A stretch of DNA of 64,000 nt, from contig CM030834.1 in the NCBI GenBank assembly GCA_018105865.1, forward strand, positions 9,031,273 through 9,095,272. The letters run 5' to 3'. Positions 1 through 12,200 of the stretch are shown in pieces. The position numbers and the translations under genes are program-made. Each line of letters begins with the position of its first letter. Position 1 is the stretch's first letter. The notes beneath the pieces were generated by a model that saw only the letters and a program-made list of their open reading frames with translations, made no database searches and had not been told where the DNA came from. This DNA is from Metaphire vulgaris. Taxonomy: Eukaryota; Annelida; Clitellata; Crassiclitellata; Megascolecidae.

Positions 1-1
1 T

Positions 2-3000
2 ATGGCCAACACTGCTGCTGTTCGTTTGCTTCTGGAGCATGGAGCAAATTCAAATGAAAACAAAGGTTTGGAATGAATTTCATCTTATCACAGAGTCTTG
101 TTGTGATGGAGTGATTTGCCTTGTCTGCCTGTTTACATGTAGGTCAAGCTAATGATTTTCACTTGACAGATGGAATGTCATTGTTTTTTTATTATTCTTG
201 TCTTATGTAGACTTTAGACATCGCTAGGTCCTGGCTTTTTTCATTTAGGACCAAAGTTGATTATGCTGTCAAAGTTTAGATGCAAGTATGCAATGAATTG
301 TTCTTAGACTTATTTGTACATTTTATGAGGTTGTGTGATAACTATGGTGGATGAAGATTTGGTTAAATAGTGTTTTGGCTTTGAAGTGAGGGCTTTGAAG
401 GAATGTAGCAATGTTGATTCTTGTGCAATATATATACATGCCAGACTTGTTAATTGTAAGGCGACAATGAGGTTGCCTTATCATGAGCATCTCAGTTATC
501 TATTGATTTTGCATTTTCCAGATGGTCTGACTGTTTTGATGATAGCCTGTGGTTCTGATACCACCAGGCAAGATGATCTTGTCTGCTGCATTGATATGCT
601 GCTTGACAGAGGAGTGGAAATTAATGCTTACAATCGGTAGTTCTTTTGTTTTATGGTCCTTGATGCTGATTTATCTGTATACTAGAGTACTGATAATTTT
701 CAGAGATGAAACAACTGAATGAAATGCAATGAAGCATATTTCATTTATTCTACTGTGGTAAAGCTCCATTAACATGGGCTTTGTGAGATTGAGAACCACT
801 CTTGTTAACCGAAAGTCTCTGCTGGGTTCAAAGAAACATATTGAGTCTTATCTTGTCCAAATAAAGTGATCTGTGTAAGCTGAGGGTCCATGTTAATTGA
901 GTTTTACTGTGTAATAGTGTGTATTGTGTTGAGTTTGGTCCTGTATTGATACCTTAGAGTGTTCATGGGCACATGTGCTTTGAAACAATTTGCTCTGTGA
1001 AGGTTTGTTTCAGATAAATGGTTACAGGCAATTTTATATAGAAAACTTTCCTAGAGAGAAAGGTTGCATTAGGATTTGTAAGTTACATGCAGAAAGTTTA
1101 TCCTAGTAGAAGGTGTTATAATATATTGAGATTTGTATGTATTTTACAAGTTTTGCATCATTATCATCATCATTGCAACTGTTGCATGAATGCATGTTTA
1201 TGCCAAATTTACCTGTGTTGTGCTCTTTAATGATGATATCAAAGCCCTATATTGTATTTGAAATGTATGAAAAGTTATGTAGGAAGCTTAGAGATGGATT
1301 TATCGACATTTGACTTTTCTTAGTTTGGCTCATTTTTGAATAGCTAGCAATTGTAAATGAAGGGTTTGACTTTTAATGGTCGCTTTCTTATGATTAAATT
1401 GGATGCAACTTAGAATACATTATTTTTAGAGAAAATCAGGATGTGTTATTTTTCTAAAAGTTTATCTTGACATACTGTGCTTAGAGGTTTTGGTTGTGGT
1501 TTTAATCTCTTGCATCTCATAACGTTATTTTTTTGTTATAGAAGTCATTGCTCATCACTGATGTATGCAGCCCTTGGTGGGCACACGACTGTTGTACAAA
1601 GGTTAATTGAAAAAGGAGCAGAAATCAACGAACAGGATGAATCAGGATACACGGTAGGACACCTTTGAATGGAAGAAATGATTTGCGAAAAGAAGGATCT
1701 TTGGAATGAGAGTTTTCTCAATATCATTGATTTTGCAAATATTTTATTAAATACAGAACATTCAGACTGTTTAGCCTCATTCAGTAGTTCTAGAATTGAG
1801 ATTTATTGCATTATTTAGTCTATGACTAAAGATGCTATTGTTTTCATTTATCAATATTTGCAGCATACTTGTCCTCAAATGAAATTGGAATTCATTTAAA
1901 CTTTCAATAATTAGATCTAAGTGATAATTCAGCAGATGCAACTTTGTAATTTGTGTGTTTGCCTGAGTTATTTATAATGTACTGGTGCTCCAGGAAAAGA
2001 TACCTTCAGTTTCTTCCTAGATTCTTTTTTATCTCAGTGGATTTTGAACTTAACATTGGCCTACTTTCAAAATGTCGATTCTTAGAAACTGACTCGTATT
2101 TGTAGGCGCTAATGCATGCAGCAGAGAGAGGTCACACATCTGTAGTTGAGGTGTTGCTTGATGCAAAGGCCGACGTGAAGAAAGTTACACCCGATGGGTA
2201 CAGTGCTGCTGTCCTGGCCTGTATGAAGCGTCACTGGAAGGTTTGTAAATTGCAGTTACTCTTGTTGATATTGCTGCAGTAGTTTTACCGATTTACTGGT
2301 TGTGCACATGGTGAAATAATATTGGCAATGAGAATAGCATAATTGAGAATCAAAAGACCAGAATAAAGATCTACATATGCTGTCTTAATGTTTAAAAACA
2401 TAGAATGTGTGCAAAAATTCTAGTATGCTGTAATATTTATTGTTTTATAATGTTTTTCATCAGTTGCAGCATCTGTTGGAGGTTCATTTGAAGGGTAAGG
2501 GCGATGGTCCTTCTGAAGGAGTTGGAGTTTCTGAGGAGTTGGAATCCATGAAGGATGAAGTTGATCAAGGGGATTACTGGTCTTATCCTAAAAATGCAGA
2601 AGAAATCTGCAGGTATGATTCATCTGTGATGGTCAGTGGCATGGCCATTGGCCAGGGTTCTGGTCTAGGGGTCGCATTGACCTTTCAGTAAAAAAGTATC
2701 TGGCAAGCAAAAAACATCAAGGAGCTCTTTGCACATTCACATATTCCCTTCAATCGTGCTACCTCCCCCCTCCATTTCTTGACGGTTTTGCACAAATCCC
2801 GTGACCAGTCCCAGTCAGAGTAGGGGAGCTCAGTCCCTGTACCCTCCTGTGGCTACGGCAATGCTCGGCCCCTGAACCCTCCCATGGCTACAGCAATTGT
2901 AATCAGGTCAGGTCTTCGTCCTCCAGCTGTGTCCAGCTATTGACTTCTCCGTGACATCTCTCCAAAGTTCTCTGTCCTTTGCTATTTCTTCTAAAGTCAT

Positions 3001-6000
3001 TCGGTGTCTTCCGTCAGTTTTTCCATTGAGATTCAGTCCTGCCATGTTATTGTTATTGTTCATGACAATTTATATAGCGCCGTAGCATAGCAGCAAGGGC
3101 CAAAGTCAAAGGCGCTTTACATGTGCAGATCCTCTTCAGTTGTAATGGCCCATTTGAAATGTTACGCACAGTTACAGGACAATTTTACAAATGTATGTTT
3201 CATGTAGTTGTTATATATAGGTCATTTATAGTAGATTGTGTTTCATTGATGAATCAGTACAGCAGTAAGAAAGCCCGCTGGCCAAATTTGGCCCTGCGGG
3301 CTGATTTTAGTTGATCCAGGGAAATATTTATGTTTTAAAATGTTTGCTAAATGTTTAAAAGATTTTTGTGAGCAACTTCCAAAAGAAGCATTTCCCTAAT
3401 TAAGAAAACAAGCAACAATCATGTTATCTCTCTTTGCCAGCACTTACTTATGTGAGCAAGGCTTTTCCAAAACAACACTACTAAATACAAAACTAAGATC
3501 ATGTCTGTCCAAAGGAAATTTACAGGCAAATTTGAGAGTAGCTTTGGCTGCAGACAGACATTGCTAAACTACTGAAAAATAAACAATGCTACGTCTCCTC
3601 AGATTCCACATCTACATCGACTGTCATCTAACTTTATTTGTTTTGAACTTGATCTTCACCTTTAAAGGATTTTGAAATTTAACTGTTTCTATTAGGCTAG
3701 AATAAAATCCAGTGTGTCATAGTTGCCACAATAGGTTGTAATAAATGTAATGATTGAATGGCCTTTCAGGTTTTCATAAATATACTTTAGATTTTTAGAA
3801 AGTTTAGATTTTAGAATAATAGGATATTGCCAGGCATTCTTGCATTTGGCCTGCGAGGACATGGGAGACATGTCATATGGCCCTGGGGAGACATGTCATT
3901 TGGCCCTCAGTCCAAAAAGCCTTGACATCCATGTCTTAGATGGTCTGGATGTTGTTCAATTCAAGTCTTGAACCTATTTGTACAAGTGCAATGCAGTGAT
4001 TTGGAACCTTGTACTTAATTGTTTCAAATCTTCTGTGTTTTTAAAATAGAAATGTTCAAGATTCTTTTGCATTTTGGTTAATTAAGCATTTTTCTTTCCA
4101 TGCTTGTTTCAAGTGCAGTTTTCGGTACTGAGTTTCTTATGCTTGAAATGTTTTCTTTATATTATTTCAGCTATACATTTTCTAATCTGGACTTGTTCCT
4201 GTCTGGCCTGAAACTAAGTGAATTGATTCCAGTTTTTACAAAGGCAAATATTACATTTGACAAATTCCTGAGACTTAAAGATGATGAACTTGTTGAGGTA
4301 AAACATCTTTTACTTTCATATTTAAACAGCTGAATTTCCCAACAGTGCTCTGATTGACTAAATTTGAAGTACTTAGTGATTTCATCTGAAATCAGAACCA
4401 AACTGCCAAATGTTTTACTTTTTAATTAGCATTTTATTGCTTGTATTCCATCGAATTCGTGCTTGGAAATAGAATTCCAAATCTCTTTTTTGGTTTTATG
4501 AAGATGGGAATTCATCAACTTGGCATTCGCAAGAAAATTCTTGATGCTTTGAAGGAAACTCACAAGAGAAATTGGGAAACATCATCGCTTATTCCTATTG
4601 ATTACAACAAAAAGCTTACGTGATTGTTTTTAAAGAGATGACATTAATTTTAAACTGAACACATTTCAGTTACATTTAATTTGCCTGTCTTCCTATGTGG
4701 CCAATACATTGCTAGCAATAATAATAATAATAATAATCATCATCATCATCGTGAACTGATTATGGTGGCATATCGTACAAGTACTGCTAGAACACCAAAC
4801 ATTTGAAAATAATAGTCTGTCTCACTGATTTTATATGTGAGACTTAATCTGAGACTAATGAATTTAGTGTAAACTTTGTAGTTTTGTTTAAATTACTGAT
4901 GTCAAGTACAGTGACCAATTACTAGGTGTGTTAGGTTGTAAGATTATGGTAAAGGTATAGCTTATGACCAAAATATTTTTAGTAACCTGCTTGTGGTTAT
5001 TGTAGGTGTCTAGATGCAGCTGGAATGATTGCCAACGTCGAATATCATGCTACTTATATTTTGAGCACAATAGGATATATGTCAGATCATGTGTCAGCTG
5101 ACAACGATATTATTGTGAAAGCACCAGTAGGTCCATCTCTTTTTAAAATGTCTGTTTTTGGCAAGTTTTGGATGATGGCATTCATTAATGAATTTTGTAC
5201 ATATAAAACTAATATAAAGCTCTTTTCTTGGACAGGAAATATATTTACCAGAACTTGTTGGTCTTGAATGTGTCTTTTGCTATGAAGCAGGTTATTGTAT
5301 GCTTGGGTATACGGTATTTAATTACAGACTAATCATTACTGACATTGTTTATCATGAGGGCAACTTGTTCTTTTTGCCAATGTTGTGAAGGTGAACAGTG
5401 CAACATCAGATGATGCAGAAATCAGAAAATTAAATGCAGCCCATGTGAAATAGTTGCTAATTGATGTATAGTTGCTTGTTGATGTATAGTCAGTCTACTT
5501 TGGTAGATTTTCTAGAAAATTTTGTCTGAGAATGTTTTCCAGATCAAGGATATATATAAGGCACCTTATTTCTAACTGCACATAGCTATGTATATGCAGT
5601 TGTGTCTCATGATGTGATTAGTATGACTTGATATTTCACATGGGACCATGCTATATAAGTAAAATGGCCATTTTATTATAAGATATTTTCTGCTTCTATA
5701 AACACACATGCACACACACACACACACACACACAGTGTGAAGAACATTAAACCAATTGTCAATTGTCTAATTACAAGGGATATATTTGCACTTCGTTCTT
5801 GACTAGAGTCTCTTATTTCAGTGTTTTGTTGCAGCTATTATGCATATGCTTTTTCAGGAGAATGAAATAGAAGATCTGTGCATTAATGTTGAAGAAACAA
5901 TTGCAAATGTTAGGCTTGTTCATAAGGAGCTTCGACGTTTGAAAAGCCGATTAGGAAAGGTAACTTGCCAAATGTTTGTATCCATTGTTGCATTTGGAGT

Positions 6001-7321
6001 GGTAAGTAAGCAGAGTGATAGCAACATTGGCATTGAGATCCACAGGTCACAGGTTTGGGTAGAGTGCAGAGATAACATTAGTAGCATTGGTAATGCTGTT
6101 CAGTCAAACACTACACAATACATGCCCTATGTCAGTGGTATTATACACCTGGCTGAAGACTATAGAAACTCTGCTCAGCACCACCATATTAACCCTGTGG
6201 GCTCAGCAAGGACTTTGACTTTTGATTGTCGAGTTGAATGTTATCAGAAATATTTCTTATTGACGGTTTCAAATTAATTATTTAAGTAATTTGACAGCCA
6301 TTTCTAATCTTATTTTGCACACTGACTAGTCTGTATGTACATAACTTCAAGGGTAATGGTAGAATAAAATTTTTGTAATAGTTTAGAATTAATAATAAAA
6401 ATGCCTCTGCTTGTTTTTTTCAAGGCTGTTTTTATAACTCATTTGTTAATTGCCCTCAGGAAGTCATTGTAAAATATAATTATTTGCTTATTGATTAGTT
6501 AATTGTAATATTTTCATGTATTTATCAGGGGCGTAGCGACGGGGGTATATCGGTATATATACCCCCAAAATCAGTCTACCTTAAAGTTTTTTGGTAATTT
6601 ACACGTAGTTATATTTGGTTTATATGGTTCATGGTTCATGTGGGTTATAGTTCAGATTTATACCCACCCAAAATATTTATACCCTCCCAAATCAAATTCC
6701 TGGCTATGCCCCTGGTATTTATCACTAGTGACATTATATATTAATTATTAGTCAAACACAGTTTTGTCAAACACACTATTTATTATTGGTTGGACAGAAA
6801 TTATGATAATTGATCATGTCTTAGGATCAATATATTGAAAATTTAGTTAAATATTAGGACAGATATTTAAAAACAGATTTACGACAGCAAGCTAAATTAA
6901 GACAAAATGGAGCAAGTGTTTGAGGTTTGTGTACTTCAGAAAATGTTTTTCATTATATCCATGTACAATGATATCAAACAGCTGAGATTTTAAGGATCTT
7001 TACAAGATAAATACTGCAGGTTCCATGTGCTTTGTGTATGATTGATTGAAAATGAAATAGCTAATAGTCACATCTACTAGAGGAGAATATGCCTGTTTTT
7101 ATTTGTAGATAAGTCGTCATCACGACTTCAGTTCTCCTGATCTTGTTAAGCCAGTAAATTCAAGCTCAAGATTCACACAGAAACATGTTTTTTTAGCTGC
7201 AGCTACTCTTAGTTGCATATTGTATGTGGCGTGGTGTCATCGCCAAACCATTCCATCAATTTTATCTAGTGGACTTTATAGAAATTTCAATCCTAGAACT
7301 GTTTCATCTATCGTGTCGTAA
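2..7321 (+). CDS. ASZ1: ASZ1/GASZ homologue (ankyrin-SAM germline protein), 5' end outside window
   Basis: Ten exons join in one frame: 2-65, 522-636, 1542-1653, 2106-2240, 2464-2612, 4171-4297, 4504-4619, 5006-5126, 5858-5959, 7109-7321 (417 residues, stop TAA). Each junction has AG before and GT after the exon. Residues 1 to about 145 are ankyrin repeats (for example [20 protein letters not shown]), about 192-273 a SAM domain, about 305-347 a basic, leucine-bearing helix, and 373-390 a hydrophobic anchor ([18 protein letters not shown]) followed by a short polar tail. This order is that of GASZ, which sits on the mitochondrial outer membrane in germ cells and scaffolds piRNA-pathway proteins in nuage. 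The N-terminus lies left of base 1. The 2613-4170 intron holds a hAT relic. The family call is firm; germline function is inferred from homology. Confidence 0.9.
2898..3043 (-). mobile_element. LINE fragment, family B
   Basis: Matches by eye the copies at 14534-15165 and 19545-19860, sharing TCGTCCTCCAGCTGTGTCC and CAAAGTTCTCTGTCCTTTGC. The reverse strand reads as the decayed C-terminal region of a non-LTR reverse transcriptase ORF. Confidence 0.65.
3058..3122 (-). repeat. 3' tail of an L2-like LINE
   Basis: The reverse strand contains GGCGCTATATAAATTG, like the tails of the L2-like copies near 19280 and 19870. Confidence 0.5.
3270..3930 (+). mobile_element. hAT transposon relic with transposase C-terminal segment
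   Basis: Around 3420-3566 the plus strand reads [13 protein letters not shown], then [10 protein letters not shown] and NLRVAL, the hAT dimerisation-domain signature. GC-rich TTTGGCCCT motifs flank it near 3290 and 3895, as in hAT ends. Stops and shifts show it is dead. It lies in an ASZ1 intron. Confidence 0.65.
5713..5735. repeat. (CA)n microsatellite
   Basis: A run of CA dinucleotides in an ASZ1 intron, just upstream of the 5858 exon. Confidence 0.9.
5990..6225 (+). mobile_element. Diverged tRNA-derived SINE, family 1
   Basis: The 3' half (CCTGGCTGAAGACTATAGAA to AAGGACTTTGACTTT) aligns by eye with the better copy at 59559-59826. The tRNA-like head is badly decayed. Confidence 0.6.
6526..6714. 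mobile_element. hAT-like miniature element, 189 bp
   Basis: Ends are CAGGGGCGTAGC and its near-perfect inverse GCTATGCCCCTG. The 8-bp direct repeat GTATTTAT abuts both ends (6518-6525 and 6715-6722), the hAT target-duplication size. No coding capacity. Confidence 0.85.
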
Positions 7322-7378
7322 AACTGCTGTTTATATAATTTACCATGTGGTATTCATCTTCAAACTAATGACAGCAGC

Positions 7379-7384
7379 AATAAA
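7379..7384 (+). promoter_or_regulatory. Candidate poly(A) signal of ASZ1
   Basis: AATAAA lies 58 bases after the ASZ1 stop codon. No other canonical hexamer is as close. The rest of the 7322-7844 gap is AT-rich and shows no gene. Confidence 0.5.
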
Positions 7385-7844
7385 CTCCTTCAAGCATCTA
7401 AATAAGCAGTGTCTTTTAACATGCCATCTATTTGTTCATTGTTTCTGCTACATTTTAATTAATTTTTGTCTGTACAACATAGGTGAATGAAGATTTTATC
7501 AGTTTAATTCAATGGAAGAATGGTAGGGATAAGTTTCATCTGTTGAACTTGAGAATGACTTTCAAGGCATTTGCTTAAGAAATTGATTAAAAAATTGATA
7601 CAAACAAAACTTATTGTCTATGGTTGCCAAACATTTCCCCAAATTTTCTAGCATTTTGAAATTTACTATCATAAGAAAAAGCAGTCTGATTTAAGTCTTT
7701 AATTATAAATTTTTTGCATTTTTTAGAATTATTCTTTGCACAATTCCTTAATGGAATAATTTGCTACTTGTGCAATATTTTTGTTTGTCTTTGTATTCAG
7801 ATTAAATAATACATACATACAGTAATGTGAATGAGTGACCGTTT

Positions 7845-8564
7845 TCAGTAACAATCGCAGTTTAACAAGCTATCATTTGGACTTCTAGTATCGCTGTACA
7901 AGTCATATGTGTCTTCCATAAATTTGGCTTTGGTCACATTGTCAAAATTCTCTGGACAGGTAAATGCTTCTTTGAGTCTAAGTTTTCGATCTCTGAATTT
8001 CTCTTGTAATAGTTCTTTGGCCTTTTGACTTCTGTTGCGAATTACACTGAATTCGTTGAGAAGTTCCATTAGATGTTCGTCTCTTGCCGATCGCACACGT
8101 CTAGAATTCTTGCAGCTTACTGACCTAAGGTGTTTGGCACAGTTGTCAGTTACTGAACTGAGGAGTTTAGCACAGTTGCTGGTGTACATTTTGGGATTAG
8201 GCCTATATTTCATAGCAGATGTGTGCCGCACAGGGAATGGTGGAGGCATTAGATTTATCTTTTTTCCAGTTACCGTTAGACTGCATGGTGTTTCAAAATC
8301 CATCGTCCCGTGTCTTTTACAGCACACTTCACATACTGGTAATGGCTTTGGTCCGCAAAGCATTTGGTAATTTGTGTGGGGTGGTGTAAGTAATTGTACC
8401 TCAAGTCCTTTCTGTCTTTTCTTTTGGATTTTCTTGCCACAGGAATAATACTGATTCGTATTTGTTTGACATTCACAACAGTCCTTCATGCTGCCAGAAC
8501 CTTCTTCGTCATCTAGCCACAGCAACTTCAGTAACAATATGCACTGTCCAGTTTCGTCAGACAT
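7845..8564 (-). CDS. Uncharacterised intronless protein, 239 aa
   Basis: An uninterrupted frame of 239 codons, ATG to TGA, on the minus strand. The start has A at -4 to -2 and G at -1, a fair context. I do not recognise the family. Visible features: two cysteine clusters that could bind metal (CCECQ...YYSCG near residues 29-42 and CEVCCKRHG near 78-86), a near-repeat of about 11 residues (NCAKLLSSVTD then NCAKHLRSVSC, near 130-151), a basic charged helix-prone stretch near 152-205 and an acidic C-terminus ending CDCY. No signal peptide or membrane segment is evident. It has no transposon motif and faces ALG13 head to head. A frame this long in AT-rich DNA is probably a real gene; a retrocopy or lineage-specific gene is also possible. 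Confidence 0.6.
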   Translation of the reverse strand: MSDETGQCILLLKLLWLDDEEGSGSMKDCCECQTNTNQYYSCGKKIQKKRQKGLEVQLLTPPHTNYQMLCGPKPLPVCEVCCKRHGTMDFETPCSLTVTGKKINLMPPPFPVRHTSAMKYRPNPKMYTSNCAKLLSSVTDNCAKHLRSVSCKNSRRVRSARDEHLMELLNEFSVIRNRSQKAKELLQEKFRDRKLRLKEAFTCPENFDNVTKAKFMEDTYDLYSDTRSPNDSLLNCDCY

Positions 8565-9270
8565 CTTTCTCGTAGTGTTACGAAATCGCTGTTAAGCCGT
8601 ACCGCCAATACTAACTCCTACTAAAACTGTTCTAGCATGCTTAAACGCCGTTGATTAAACATTTAAATTAACGTCTGGTACTGTGACATAATCTGACTAA
8701 ACACGAGACCAAGATTAACTGACAAGTTGACTCGACTGCTACTGTAAGACGGCAATATCGTCAGTTTGAATTAATTAATGAGATAAAATACATCTGATTA
8801 TGACGTTGCGGTTATGTAATAAAAGCAACCACTTAAGACCGGTAGACTGAGAATAGAGCAGGCTAAAATAATTATTAAAAAAATTATTATAGTTGGATTT
8901 ATATATAGTGGTACAGTAGGATCTGTCCTGCGTGAGAACCGCGGTGACCTTTCCATTTACTGGTAATTTTTCAAATAAATTATAGGATCACATTCTTTGA
9001 CTTCTTGTCTTCGAGCCGAAAAATAACATCACATTTCGCAGTATACAACGTTATTCATGCTTCTTGTGTGTAACTTAAAACTATCAAGTTTAGATTTGAA
9101 TACAATAACGAACAAGATAATCCGATAAATAAATATTCGTCGTGAATACTGTTTTAGGAAGATTAATATTGTACTAGTGTACTGTAGCTTTTGAATTTTC
9201 AACGAGAATTTATTACAATTTAATAAATTCTAGAATTCTTTATTGAGTGAAGATCTCTATGTAAATAATC
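8565..9270. promoter_or_regulatory. Putative bidirectional promoter between the unknown gene and ALG13
   Basis: Two start codons point away from each other across 706 bp of non-repetitive sequence. I see no microsatellite or recognisable transposon here, unlike most non-coding DNA in the window. A shared promoter is inferred from the arrangement only; no core element stands out. Confidence 0.4.
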
Positions 9271-12200
9271 ATGATGGCGGACAACAACAACAGCAAGAGA
9301 GTGTTCGTGACTGTTGGAACAACACGTTTTGACAAATTAATTCTTACAATTTGCGATCTTTCCGTCTTGAAGGTTCGTTTATTCGTCAAATCGAATTCTC
9401 ACGAATATTTTGATAGGAGCTGCATATCAGCGAAGTCTGATAGTGTTACAGTGTTCAGTCGTAGAGGTAATAGGACTTTTCGTCCTCGGGACGGTTTGCC
9501 CCAGCGTAGATAATTCACTCCAAGACGTTTCGCCCATGGCGTGTATATATAACCACTAAATCATAAAGCTTCTATAGCCCCATTATGTCGGAGGATGCCA
9601 ACTGTGAGTCAGAAATACGATACAGACTGTCTGTAACTTACTACAGGCTTTGGTTTTGCCAATATCTACATATGGTTTTGAGGCTTGGATTATCCATAAA
9701 TCTGAAGAAAAACGAATTGATGCCTTTGAAATGAAGTGCTTGAGAAAAGTGTTGGGAATTCACTATACAGACAGAGTAACAAACGTACAGGTAATGGAAC
9801 AGGCAAAAACAAAAAGAAGTCTTATTGGTAGCAGTAAAGAGGAGGAAACTACAATACTTTGTTCACATAGTTTGACAAGACGATACACAGGAGAAGACAA
9901 TCATGCTATGGGTGGTAAGAAGGCAAGAAAGAGAAAGGCAGACCAAGAACAACGTGGATGAAGAACATCGCAGACTTGGCCTAAGCAACTATTTTGGATG
10001 CCTAGAGGAAAGCTCAAGAGAGGACTTCATTAAGACAGCTGGTTCATGCCATCGCTCAGTGTCGGTGTGATGGAGGAGCATGATGAATTGATGATGTGGG
10101 GCGGAACGATGGCTGTAGAGTTCCTGAAGGGTCAGTACTTGGTCCATTACTTTTTATTCTGTACCCGGCTGATCTGAGATCAATTATTGCGGCCTTTGGA
10201 CTGGCACCCCATAGTTATGCTGATGACAGCCAGATTTACTCGTCCTGTCTTCCTGGTGATGTGGAGGCGCTGCGGGAACGGTTCATTGAGTGTCTAGTCG
10301 CTGTCTTGAAGTGGGCGGAGGAAAATCAATTGGCCCTTAACGTTGGAAAAACCGAGTTCCTTTGGGTCAGCACCCCTCGGAGAAGGATGTTGGTGAGTCA
10401 TGAACCGTTTGCGATGGGTGATGTTACCATTGTCTCCTCTGAGTGCGTGCGGCTGTTGGGGGTACTCTTTGAAGGGACTCTGTCATTCGAGCCATACTTA
10501 AATGATGTGATCAGGTGATGTCACTATAAATTGAAAAGAATTCAATCAGTCCGGCGATATCTGCCTGTATCCGGAGTGGTACTCTTGGTCCGGGCCATGG
10601 TGCTAGCGAGGATCGACTATTGTAATAGTGTTGGGCCACCCGGTTAGCAAATTGGAATGTCTGCAGTCTGTTCTTAATCTCTCAGCAAGGATTGTGTTCG
10701 GATGTCGCTGGTGCGAGTATGTAACACCACTTATCAGGGATCGCCTTCATTGGCTTTGAGTCCCTGGGCGGATTGTGTTCAAGAGATGCTGGCTGACGTA
10801 CAGAGTTCTGCATGACCCGTGCTGTCCGGAGTACCTTGCCTCTCTTGTAAAGAGACCGCAGTGTAGTGATAGGAGAGTTCTCTTACTTGCAGAAAATGCC
10901 TAGCATGTAGTGTTAGAAATGGAAATGAAAGTTACTTTATTTGGGTATGCAAGGTCCGTTTTTTACCCGATCGATGTAAGTCACGAGTTGTCAGGGGCGT
11001 GATGCCTGCTTTGCAACCCACACCGCGCCACTGTGTGCTTGGTTAATTTTATGGCCTATTTCTTTTGTCCGGCTTTGTTCTTTTTGACTTCTGATGTCCT
11101 CCTTTGAAAATGGAGGTATCTGTATCTGGCACTGCTAATCTTGACAGTAAGGTGGTTGTTTGTTACCATTCATGGGGTTTCGAGGTTAAGATAGCAGAGG
11201 AGCAAAATGTACCGTAGACATTGGGAGTGAAATGTCATGAAGGCGAAATATATACAACTGATTGCTTGATAAGTATGCATGATTAAATATTGTTACATTA
11301 ATCTCCTTAATATCCATCTAGACAGTATTCAAGTGAGTAAGTATAAGTTTGGTTTTGTTTGTGTTGAATTTGGGGAGAATTTTGTTAGCCTTTTAGTCTG
11401 CTTGCTAGTCATTATACAGACAAATCTTGATAATAGAGCTGATGCTGAAATGAAGGAACTGCACTTAAAAATAAATAGAAATGGATTAATTACACTATGT
11501 AACACAATTTTTGTTCCTGGCTTCTAAGTGTTATATTTCAGTTGCCTATGTATAAAGGATCTGCAAACATGGCTATATTCATCATTATATTTGCTTTCAT
11601 GGGCACAGCTTACAAAAGTTGTTTATTTATACAATGGAAAAGGGTTCATTTTTTCTTCTCGAGAATGAACATTATGTACTAATTGAAAATAAGCAACAAC
11701 AGTCAAAATTACTTTAAAACATTCAGAAATGAGTTGCTTTTCGAGATTTGTGTCTGTACTGTCAATAGCTTTTTCAATGAAGACTTCAGACATAGTCCCC
11801 ATCACGTGTTTGTTATACCGTCCCTGGTAACGATGTTCCAAGTCCAGCATATCCTGATGAAGCATTCATCTTGCTTATCTGGGTAGGCTCCCAAGTTTTC
11901 CTTGAATTTGTCAAGATGGGCATGAAGAATATGTACTTTCAAGGACATTTTGCATCTAATTTTGGCATGGTTCTTTATGAGAGACTGTTCAGTCTCTCAT
12001 AGTTTTCAGCCTTGTGGTTGCCAAGAAAGCCATACAATACTGCAACGAAACTGTTTCAAGACCCTTTCTCCATGCTATTCAGCTTCTTGGCAAATACGTC
12101 ACGCTATGTGATCTTCTTTATCTGTGGTCCGACGAAGATGCCAGCTGCGACTTTTGCCTCCGAAAGCTGTGGAAAAAGCTCTAGGAGGTATTTGAAAGCT

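Noticed and set aside
5236..5288. Extra ASZ1 exon starting after TTGGACAG
   Set aside because: It would encode a short [13 protein letters not shown] peptide, but the exons ending at 5126 and starting at 5858 already join in frame; this piece has no family match.
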